Of a stretch of 57,157 nt of DNA, positions 8,808 to 16,500 are shown in pieces. The notes under the pieces are model-generated. The model was given only the letters and a program-made list of their open reading frames with translations, made no database searches and was not told where the DNA came from. Source of the DNA: Candidatus Omnitrophota bacterium (lineage in GTDB: Bacteria; Omnitrophota; Gorgyraeia; Gygaellales; Profunditerraquicolaceae); contig JAGOOP010000003.1 of assembly GCA_017992455.1 (NCBI GenBank), positions 73,402-130,558 of the forward strand, written 5' to 3'. Each line of letters begins with the position of its first letter. Within the stretch, counting starts at the first letter, position 1. The position numbers and the translations under genes were made by a program.

Positions 8808-9290
8808 TTAAGCATTGGTCCATGATTTTATTAAGGTTGACGATTTTTGCAGGTCGAATTTCTTGAACAAATAGCTTATAAGATCTTTTATATACTTGAT
8901 CCAGACCCGGATGTCTTTTTCGTTTTTATCAGGCTGAACAGGCGGCTGGATTTCGGTATTTGAGTTCGTATCGATTTTCTTGTTATCTTTGTCGTAGAAG
9001 GTGGTCTTTGTTCCGCCGGATAGGTTTACCGTGACGGATCTCCTCGGAGTTACGCCGAATATTTCTGTCAATTCTGTCTGTTCCTGCTGCGAAAGAGTCT
9101 TTTTCGTCGTCAACCTATCCAATACGCTGGGCCCCCTATTAAAAGAGTTGCTCGTGACTTCGGGTAAGGTGTTTTTATGACTATCCCAGATTGTTGCAGC
9201 TGCCTGCGCTGACCCCGCAGGCAGCGATGACGATAATAGCGTTGTTATCAGAGTAATATTGATCATGATGCTAATCCGGTGTTTAACCAT
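8808..9290 (-). CDS. Short secreted protein B' (truncated paralog of protein B)
   Basis: 160 residues. ATG 9290 overlaps the stop of the previous gene by 8 bases and has AAGGAA upstream. The signal peptide is MVKHRISIMINITLITTLLS followed by SSLPAGSAQA. Residues about 68-145 match the start of protein B: LSQQEQTELTEIFGVTP, then a YDKDNKKID repeat, then TEIQPPVQP and a KDIRVW segment. Where protein B continues with about 650 residues of helical and TPR repeats, this copy stops (KSWTNA). It is either a decayed duplicate or a minimal version of the family. Confidence 0.8.
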   Translation of the reverse strand: MVKHRISIMINITLITTLLSSSLPAGSAQAAATIWDSHKNTLPEVTSNSFNRGPSVLDRLTTKKTLSQQEQTELTEIFGVTPRRSVTVNLSGGTKTTFYDKDNKKIDTNSNTEIQPPVQPDKNEKDIRVWIKYIKDLISYLFKKFDLQKSSTLIKSWTNA

Positions 9291-10683
9291 TTGTTCCTTT
9301 TTGGTGGGCGGTTCTGTTAATAATATTTATTTCCAGGAAATTTAGGAGGGCCACACCTCGGGGGGGTGAGATATGGCCCTCATCGTGCAGAATAAACGCA
9401 GCACGATTGTTAAAATTTAATGAGGCTTCAGAAAGGACTCTTTCAATAAATGAAAAGCCTTCCCGAAGCCTCATGGGGGGGTTAATGATACTGTTAGTAG
9501 ATGATTGTGATACGGTTTGATTTAAAGGAGATGATAAGCTGAAAATAGGCAGAGATTGTCTGCTAAAAAGGAGAGAATTTGTAATATCAGCTTTATCAGG
9601 AGGCGAAAGACCGGTTTTTGAGTAATTGATAGCTTGTTTTAATATAGTATCTAAGCAAATGATTTCTTCTGCAATCGGATTAATATTTTTATTGTTTGCC
9701 GGATAAATGTCAATCCCGTCATAGCCGGTTGTGTCCAGGAGTGATTGTTTATAAGCTTCTGATCTTTCAGGAACATCAACAGGTTCGTTGCCGACAGGAT
9801 CTCGCGCAGGCGGAAGAAGAGGATCGATGTCTTCTTTCGCAGCCAGGACTTTTGACTGGTTTATCAAGCCGTTCTTCAGATAGGGCATTATGCCGCATAC
9901 TGCGTTATACATTGTTTCGGCATTATATTTCGTGTCTTTCCTGACTGAATTGATCTGGCTTTTGTTTTTGAAAGATGGCTTATCGGTGAATAAAGGCCTT
10001 TGATACGGCATGACGCTTTGCGCCTGGTCTGCGGCAATATCCTCTGCGTGCCTCTTTTGGGTTTTGGAAGTTATGGTATTTGATTCTTTAGCTGGTTTGC
10101 GGCCGCAATTCGAAAACTCTTGCTGTTTCAGGCTGTTTGTGCTGTCAGATGTTTGTTTTTTTGCGGCGTTTTCCTGGATTTGCGACGAGGTTTTGTTCTT
10201 TATCACCGCTTCTTTCTCGTCGAGACAGGCATTCGACCTGTTCTCTTGCTGCGTTGCGATATGTATCTTCAAATTCTGGACAACATTTGCTTTTGCAGCA
10301 TCAGAGCCGGTTATGCGCGTATCCGGTGCTGCAGAGGTTATTTTATTTAAATTGTTGTTAGATCCTGCCAGAGGAGCACTAAACGTATTCTGGGATTGCT
10401 GGACTAATGCCGGAGACGTTGATTGGACTGGAGATTTCGTAGAGAATGCCCAGGCGCCGGCTTTGGCGGAAGCTGTTACCAGCGCCGGAGTGCTTGAATT
10501 CCATCCATTATAAGCCGCAGCGATTGGCTGGAATTCCTTTGTTGCCGCATTCGCGTATTCTTGCGTTGCAAGTTGAATAAGCTTAGGAGTTTCTTCGGCA
10601 AAACAGGGAAAAGTCATACCTGCTGCTACAACGCAGAATATGGCTGATACGGTTATTCTAGCTGTTTTGATCATTTTTCCCAT
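9283..10683 (-). CDS. Secreted Ser/Asn/Lys-rich protein A' (operon C)
   Basis: 466 residues. The signal peptide is MGKMIKTARITVSAIFCVVA followed by AGMTFPCFAEE. AAGG lies 8 bases before the ATG; an alternative ATG three codons in is possible. The body is low in recognisable structure and rich in Ser, Asn, Gln and Lys. A C-terminal segment (NYSKTGLSPP) is shared with protein A at 6746-8236. It is the first gene after a c-di-GMP riboswitch and overlaps the next gene by 8 bases. Function unknown; exported by context and signal peptide. Confidence 0.82.
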   Translation of the reverse strand: MGKMIKTARITVSAIFCVVAAGMTFPCFAEETPKLIQLATQEYANAATKEFQPIAAAYNGWNSSTPALVTASAKAGAWAFSTKSPVQSTSPALVQQSQNTFSAPLAGSNNNLNKITSAAPDTRITGSDAAKANVVQNLKIHIATQQENRSNACLDEKEAVIKNKTSSQIQENAAKKQTSDSTNSLKQQEFSNCGRKPAKESNTITSKTQKRHAEDIAADQAQSVMPYQRPLFTDKPSFKNKSQINSVRKDTKYNAETMYNAVCGIMPYLKNGLINQSKVLAAKEDIDPLLPPARDPVGNEPVDVPERSEAYKQSLLDTTGYDGIDIYPANNKNINPIAEEIICLDTILKQAINYSKTGLSPPDKADITNSLLFSRQSLPIFSLSSPLNQTVSQSSTNSIINPPMRLREGFSFIERVLSEASLNFNNRAAFILHDEGHISPPRGVALLNFLEINIINRTAHQKGTNG

Positions 10684-10700
10684 GTTTTGCCTTATAAAAT

Positions 10701-10741
10701 GAAAATGCCGCGTTACCTTTTCCTTACTTCGGTAACCCGGC
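10701..10741 (-). terminator. Riboswitch-controlled terminator, operon C
   Basis: On the minus strand GCCGGGTTACC pairs with GGTAACGCGGC, followed by ATTTTC. It overlaps the aptamer 3' end as in the other three leaders. Confidence 0.7.
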
Positions 10742-10883
10742 TAGTCGGATAAACAATACAGAGCTGAATGTCGATGTTGCGCCTGGCGTCGCACCCCTGC
10801 GACATTTCATGCCTGGCTTAGCTCTCTCCTGACCCCGTGGCTTTCCGCACCCGCCTTACGACGGGATCGGCTTTTCGATAAGG
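10722..10883 (-). ncRNA. c-di-GMP-I (GEMM-I) riboswitch aptamer with extended stem, operon C
   Basis: The minus strand shows P1 CCTTATCG/CGAAGTAAGG, GAAAAGCC, GGAAAGCCACGGGGTCAGG, then an unusually long variable arm of about 80 bases, then CTAGCCGGGTTACCGAAG. The length difference from the other copies is confined to the variable arm, which is tolerated in this class. Confidence 0.82.
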
Positions 10884-10906
10884 AGAAACCAATATATTTC
10901 ACCTGA

Positions 10907-10965
10907 AGTATACGTGATGGATTTGAAAATTTCAAGGAAGGAAACAAACTTTTGCTTCTGTTAAC
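10907..10965 (-). promoter_or_regulatory. Promoter with shared upstream box, operon C
   Basis: On the minus strand GTTAACAGAAGCAAAAGTT (10947-10965) precedes TTGAAA (10930-10935), a 17-base spacer and TATACT (10907-10912). The box starts only 7 bases after the stop codon of the upstream TolC-like gene on the same strand. Confidence 0.75.
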
Positions 10966-10972
10966 GGAAAGA

Positions 10973-12838
10973 TCAGATGTTTATCCCGTATCCGGTGGCT
11001 TTTTTGAGGTTGGTGAGCGCGACAAAATAATTCCCCAGGGCCTGGAAGTATTTTGTCTGAGCATCAGCCATGCTGTAAAGGGAATCCATTGCAGAAGAGA
11101 GAGGGGCGTCGTTGACAGAAGCTCGGATTTTGGTGATCTCCGCCTGGTTCCGCCTGAAAGCCATATCAGCCGACGCTGTGTTAAGCTGCAAAATTGCTTT
11201 TTGATACGTCAGGAAAGCGTCTTGCACCTCGAAAGTTACGGTTTTTCGCGTCTCATTCAGGTCACTGATGGATTTTTGCAGATCCACATCAGTCTTCTTT
11301 AAAGAAGAAATTGCCGCCATATTATCAAATAATCCGAGTTCAGCGCTGAGCGAATTCGATGCAGTGGGAGAAGTCTGGCCAAAGCGCGGCCTGCTGCGCT
11401 CGAGTATTCCGGAACCTTTAAACGTGCTGGCTCCAAGCATTTTAGTGACTTTTATGCCCGCGGCCCAGTTCGTCGAATTTTTCCACGGCTCGGTCTTATA
11501 ATGACCGCTGTATAATCCGGCACTGCCAACCAGATCAACATTAAAATTATCCTTGTCTAATTCGATCTTTTTGGCGTATTTGCTGAATTTGACCATTAAT
11601 TCGCCTATTTTTATTTCAGCCCTGTGTTTGAGCGCTACTGAAAAAAGCTCGTCAAGGTCAAGATCAGGCTTGACGATCTCAGGCTCCTCCAGATTGATGG
11701 TCGGGATGTCCTGGCTGTTTAAAACCTGTTTAAAGGTCAATTCTGCAAGATATATATCCTGTTTCAGGCTTGCAAGCTGGAACTCGATCTGTTCAAAGGA
11801 CGAGCGGGCGCTGTTGAGCTCCAGGGGGATGATCATGCCTATTTCCGAGAGCTTGGTGATACGGTCAAGGAGTTCCTGCGCCTCGTTGCGCAAAGCTTCT
11901 TTATACCGCCAGTGAGTCCGGGAAGCGATCAGGTTATAGTAGGACGATTCGGTCTTATGGATGATATCGAATTTCATGCGGTCGAAATTCCTGCGGGCGA
12001 TCTCCGCGTTGACTTTGGCATGCTCGATCGAATCGATCAGCCTGCCGCCGTAATACAGCGGCTGGTTGACCTCGATCTTTTCTTCGAGCTCTTCGTACGG
12101 CACGTGGTACGTTTCTCCGTCGGTAAAATACCCGGAAAGCTTAACCGAAGGAAGCAGGTTCCTCATTGCTTCCTTGACCTTAAAGTCCGCAAGATCGACC
12201 TCTTTTTTCGCAACCTGGCTCGGTTTATTATTCCTGATGGCAAGGTCAATAAACCCGGATAATTCTTCAGGCCACACAACCTTGAAATCCTTCATTGCCT
12301 GCTCAGATGCCGAAGGCCCTTCTTTGATCTTTTTCAGGAACTTCGGCGCTTCTTCAGCCGGCTGTTCCTGATCGGGTTGGAATTGTTCGCTTTCCGCATC
12401 CTCCTGCGCAGCGGTTTCTTCCTGCTGTGACCATTCTTCTGGAGGCTCATACGGCTCGATCTGCTCGGGCATTTCCATCCTGAATTCAAGCGGCACGACC
12501 AGCTCGACATCCTCGCCTTCGTGATCCTCCGGAAGCGGATAGGGGCTTGCGCTTTTTACTGCGGCGACCGCGCCCTCGTCGAGAGAAGCATAGCCCGATG
12601 ACTCGAAAACAAAAATAGATTTTAGATACCCATCCTGGCCTATGGTGAAATTCAAGGTGACAATGCCCTCGCGCCCCTGTACAAAGGCGTCAGGCGGGTA
12701 GATCAAATTCTCGTAGATCCGTTCCTGAATGAACAGGGCGTAGTCAGTGTGTATTGGGAATTGGGCTATTGAAACAGGGATGGATGTAAGGATAAGGATG
12801 AAAGACAGAAAAACCGATAATAGAAGATTTTTGCCCAT
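10973..12838 (-). CDS. TonB-C-terminal-domain/TolC-type outer-membrane efflux protein fusion
   Basis: 621 residues; AAGGAGATT directly before ATG 12838. Residues 1-25 are a signal peptide. Residues about 27-121 look like a TonB C-terminal domain: GREGIVTLNFTIGQDGYLKS, SSGYASLDEGAVAAVKSASP, ending VELVVPLEFRM. An acidic Pro/Glu/Gln linker follows (about 122-165). Residues 185-615 have the TolC/OEP pattern of paired long helical repeats with beta segments (SYYNLIASRTHWRYKEA, YRKAILQL-like helices, QAEITKIRASV). In the family such proteins form the outer-membrane exit duct for type I secretion or efflux. A periplasmic TonB-like domain in front of the duct is unusual. Next to a set of very large secreted proteins, an export role is plausible but not shown. 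Confidence 0.85.
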   Translation of the reverse strand: MGKNLLLSVFLSFILILTSIPVSIAQFPIHTDYALFIQERIYENLIYPPDAFVQGREGIVTLNFTIGQDGYLKSIFVFESSGYASLDEGAVAAVKSASPYPLPEDHEGEDVELVVPLEFRMEMPEQIEPYEPPEEWSQQEETAAQEDAESEQFQPDQEQPAEEAPKFLKKIKEGPSASEQAMKDFKVVWPEELSGFIDLAIRNNKPSQVAKKEVDLADFKVKEAMRNLLPSVKLSGYFTDGETYHVPYEELEEKIEVNQPLYYGGRLIDSIEHAKVNAEIARRNFDRMKFDIIHKTESSYYNLIASRTHWRYKEALRNEAQELLDRITKLSEIGMIIPLELNSARSSFEQIEFQLASLKQDIYLAELTFKQVLNSQDIPTINLEEPEIVKPDLDLDELFSVALKHRAEIKIGELMVKFSKYAKKIELDKDNFNVDLVGSAGLYSGHYKTEPWKNSTNWAAGIKVTKMLGASTFKGSGILERSRPRFGQTSPTASNSLSAELGLFDNMAAISSLKKTDVDLQKSISDLNETRKTVTFEVQDAFLTYQKAILQLNTASADMAFRRNQAEITKIRASVNDAPLSSAMDSLYSMADAQTKYFQALGNYFVALTNLKKATGYGINI

Positions 12839-12877
12839 AATCTCCTTAAGTTTGGATCAACTATTACACCAATCTTA

Positions 12878-12941
12878 ATTATATGAAAAAAAATGTATTT
12901 GTCAAGAGTTTTTGATACTGTTTGATACAGTATGATACGGT
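12878..12941 (-). promoter_or_regulatory. Promoter of the TolC-like gene with three phased 10-bp operator repeats
   Basis: On the minus strand TTGACA (12900-12905), a 16-base spacer and TATAAT (12878-12883) form a consensus promoter. Seven bases upstream of the -35 are three GTATCA hexamers spaced exactly 10 bp apart (12913-12941; + strand TGATACTGT, TGATACAGT, TGATACGGT). The helical phasing suggests a cooperative activator site. There is no riboswitch in this leader. Confidence 0.72.
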
Positions 12942-12964
12942 AAAGAAAATATATACTCAGCGCC

Positions 12965-12993
12965 TTGACTTTGCCTTTGCCATATGTTAGATT
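12965..12993 (+). promoter_or_regulatory. Promoter of the zinc-ribbon gene, possibly giving a leaderless mRNA
   Basis: TTGACT (12965-12970), 17-base spacer, TAGATT (12988-12993). The start codon is at 13000, about where transcription should begin, and no Shine-Dalgarno sequence is present between. Confidence 0.5.
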
Positions 12994-12999
12994 TGTTCT

Positions 13000-13296
13000 A
13001 TGAAATGCATAATCTGCAATAGCGAATTTTCCCCCAGTAAATACAGGCCAAACCAGCAGGTTTGCTCAAATCCTGCTTGTCAGCGCCAGCGCCAACTTCT
13101 CAATCAGAAGAAGTGGCGGCTGAAGAATCCCGATTATTTTAAATGCCTTGGCCAGGAGCCTGCTTGGCAGGATAAGAGGCGCAGGTATAATCAGCTCTGG
13201 AAATCAGCGAATAAAGAATATATAAAGACCTACGAGAACGATCATAAGGATCAGCGCCGCGAATATATGCGTGAATACATGCGTAAATACCGCTGA
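13000..13296 (+). CDS. Small zinc-ribbon-like, very basic protein
   Basis: 98 residues. Two CxxC-type pairs lie in the first 27 residues (KCIICN at 2-7 and VCSNPACQ at 21-28), a likely zinc-binding knuckle of the CxxC...CxxxxC type. After this comes a basic segment (RQRQLLNQKKWRLKNPDYF) and a helical, Lys/Arg/Tyr-rich tail ending REYMREYMRKYR. The pattern suggests nucleic acid binding. Similar small proteins occur in many bacteria without an assigned role, as far as I know. It lies alone between the divergent TolC-like gene and the giant gene, 266 bp upstream of the latter. It could be a local regulator, but nothing in the sequence proves it. Confidence 0.75.
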   Translation: MKCIICNSEFSPSKYRPNQQVCSNPACQRQRQLLNQKKWRLKNPDYFKCLGQEPAWQDKRRRYNQLWKSANKEYIKTYENDHKDQRREYMREYMRKYR

Positions 13297-13301
13297 GCAG
13301 G

Positions 13302-13361
13302 GTAAACAGATAAAAAAGTTAGTTATTGTATCTTGACAATGAGCATTTTATTATATATACT
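13302..13361 (+). promoter_or_regulatory. Promoter of the giant gene with shared upstream box
   Basis: TTGACA (13333-13338), a 17-base spacer and TATACT (13356-13361) match the sigma70 consensus. Upstream, GTAAACAGATAAAAAAGTT (13302-13320) aligns without gaps to the boxes of the three minus-strand riboswitch promoters, at the same distance from the -35. Confidence 0.78.
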
Positions 13362-13419
13362 CTAGGTGGAAATTTAGATTTTTATAATCTTTTTGTAATG
13401 TGTTTCTGAAGTCAGACTT

Positions 13420-13520
13420 GAACGATAAAGGCAAACCTCGAGTAATCGGGGGGCGCAAAGCCACGGGTCCTGACTCTGCCGGATGCAGAGAAACCATCTT
13501 TAGGATAGCCGAGTTACCGA
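13420..13520 (+). ncRNA. c-di-GMP-I (GEMM-I) riboswitch aptamer, giant gene
   Basis: The best match of the four. GGCAAACC at 13430-13437, GGGGGGCGCAAAGCC, ACGGGTCCTGAC, a CTCTGCC/GGATGCAGAG arm, then TAGCCGAGTTACCGA at 13507-13520 follow the GEMM-I consensus. It lies between a consensus promoter and the giant gene. Confidence 0.9.
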
Positions 13521-13539
13521 AAAAAGGTACTCGGCTTTT
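13508..13539 (+). terminator. Riboswitch-controlled terminator before the giant gene
   Basis: GCCGAGTTACC pairs with GGTACTCGGC (one bulged T) and is followed by TTTTC. The 5' arm is the 3' part of the aptamer, so c-di-GMP binding should prevent termination and switch the giant gene on. Confidence 0.78.
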
Positions 13540-13562
13540 CTATTTACAAGGGGAAGAAGCCA

Positions 13563-16500
13563 ATGTATAATTGGCGCAAAAAACTGTGGTTCAAGGTCGT
13601 AGCCTTCACAATGATCGGGGTGTTTTTGTCCTCTGACTTTGGATGGGCTGCGCGTAATGACTACAGGATCTCCTTGCCAACCAATTCTGCAAGCCAGCAA
13701 CCGTATCAGAAACAAGATCAAAAAACACTCAAGGATACCGTATCAGGATTTCTTAACCGTATCACGCACTTTCTTGCGCCTGATGCGTATGCTTTTGAGC
13801 TCCCAAGCACATCCATGAACTCTGCTATTCAAGAGTTTAAGGAGAGTAATGGTTTGAGCGGTGGTGATACAGGATTCTCAATGCCGTCTTACTCAAAGCC
13901 TTCATACACATCATTCCCGGAATCATATTCGCGCCAGTCATTCGAAATGCCGTCTTACTCAACGCCTTCATATACGTCAGTTCTTGATTCTTATACCGGC
14001 GCAGATTCGTCAATTTCTTATAAATTTGATACGGTCAAGGTTTCAGCTGCATCTGATTTTCTAGAGCAAAGGCAGAATATAATCAGAAGTTATAATGATT
14101 CCACATTAGGCAAGCTGTCCAGCATACAAGACCGCCTTGCTGATGGGGTTTCTGCCATTACGCCGTCTTCTGTAACTACTACGGATTTTCTTGTACAAAG
14201 GCAGAATGCGATCGATGCATTCAAGACGTCGCAAGCTGATGCCTTTTCGAGCATGCAGGATCGGTTCGCAAATGTAGCACCTGCCTCTATTTTTGCGAAC
14301 CGCATGACGGATCCAGGAGTTTCTACCACTAATATTAGTCTCGGGACGACCCAGACTACCGGCATTCAATCGACGCAGTATCAGTCGTCAACTCAATATC
14401 AGACGCAGAATCAGTATTGCTGCGGCACGAATGTTCCTGATATGGATACAGGGAATTCAAATATGTATTACGAGCGGCTACCGAACAATTACGGTTCCGG
14501 AAATTCTTTTATACAAAAGATATCGAATCCGCTGGCCGGAGCGGTGAATCAAGGCGCAAATACGGTTGATCTTGATGTTGACATAGCGGGCGCGCGGCAG
14601 AATGCGCACCAGGCCGCAGCAGAATTGATCAAGAATATTAAGGACACGGCGCTCAATAATGGAAATAATGTTTTCAATGCCACAAACGAGACTGTTGATA
14701 CGGTGGGAGCGAATGCGTCAGGAGATGAGGAATCCATTCTTGAGGGCGTTAGCAAAGAGGTCAAGTTGACAGATAGAAATACGGTATTACGCGCCAGAGG
14801 GACGGTCAGCGAAGCATTCGAATCATTGGCTGACAGGATCTCAGCCAAGCAGGACAATCAGATCGCAATTCCGGCTGCCGTAGAGAACGGCAAGGAAACC
14901 CTGGCGGACGAGCTAAAGAATACCCGGATTAATACCGAAGCGTTAGCGGATTTCGCGAAGACCTTTAATCGGTTTAATCCTGAAGCTAAAACAGAGGTTG
15001 TTACATATACGGAAGAGGAAGCAAAGGCAGCGCATTTGAATTTCCTTGCTTCATTAAGCGACAAGACCCTTCAGGAAATACTGGCAGAAAGGATCAACGC
15101 TGATTCGATGCTTGACACCAGAATGACCGCAGGCTCGCGGTTCCCCATGCCTGTAGCGCGGCCTTCTGCAACGACCGTGGCAGACTTTACGCTCACGAAC
15201 AATATCACTAGAGAAACCGGTGATACGGTTGTGACGAAAGACAACAATATCAAGACGCAGATCGCTGCTTTCAAAGAGCGGTTCAATACATATACCGATA
15301 ATATAACCGGATCATTGAATGCGCGCGGTCCTCCGGAAGCTGATATCAATTCTCTTACCGCATCATTTATTAATCCTATCAGCAAGTCCGATCTTATAGA
15401 CCTCGAGTCTCGTGGTCTGTCGTCCATTTCTTCAAAACTAACCGATTTTCTTAATAACCGTCAGAATAAAATAGATAACCTCCTGCTGACCCCAGGACAA
15501 GGCGGTATCGGTATTACCCCTAATGCCGGTACCGCCGATTTATTTGCTCGGCTGGAAAGCCGCAGAAACACCGATTTCGCGGCTTTATTGAAGAAATATC
15601 AGCAGACGAACGTCATTGATCCGGTTGGAGCAACTGCAGAGGGCATGGAATATAACTGTGCAGTTTCTTCCATGCATGTGCTCTTACCTGATGTTTCTGA
15701 AGAGACGCTGGCTGCCGAATTAGCTCCTTATACAGTAGACGGTTATACGAGAATGTCAGGGATGCAGGCCGTTGCTAAGGCACATGGCAAGGATTATGTT
15801 TCAGCAGAAGTTACGACGCTTCAGACCGGAAATACTGTTTTCATCGCTCATTTGGATACCCCGACCGACCATTTTGTAGCTGTCACCAATGTAACTGATA
15901 CTGAAGTCACAATTAATGACAATGGAGAGGTCAAAACCGTATCAAGGACTGAATTTGAAGCCCGCTGGGACAATTATGCGCTTGTGCCGTCAACTACACC
16001 CGGTATAACTCCCCTTACGCAAGCCCAGGCAGCGAATATCACCGGTTTAGTCGTTAAAACGTCGGAAGCAACGGATTATACTGAAAGAATAATAGTTGAC
16101 GGAGATTTAGTCGTTTCCACCTATGAAGATACTCGGCTGACCAATAAAATCACCTATGACGGCACTGAAGCAGACTCTTCAAAAAGAATCGCTGAAGAGA
16201 CGTATGTATATTCAGCGGAAAATGTTACAATAACCAAAGATACATTTGCCAACAACAAGATAACCAATCATAATATTTATACAGCTACTATTGCCAATGT
16301 CACAAAACAGAATACCTGGGTTCCGGTTGAGGCGACTTCATATGACTATGCCGCCTTTAATAACACAGGCAGCGTGACGGTGAAAAAATTCAATGATGCC
16401 GGCAAGATGATCTTGAGCGTTACCAATAAAGGCACGGTTGCCGGACAGGGCGATAAAGTCAGAGAAACCGCCATCGCTTACAGCGCCACAGGGAGGATCG

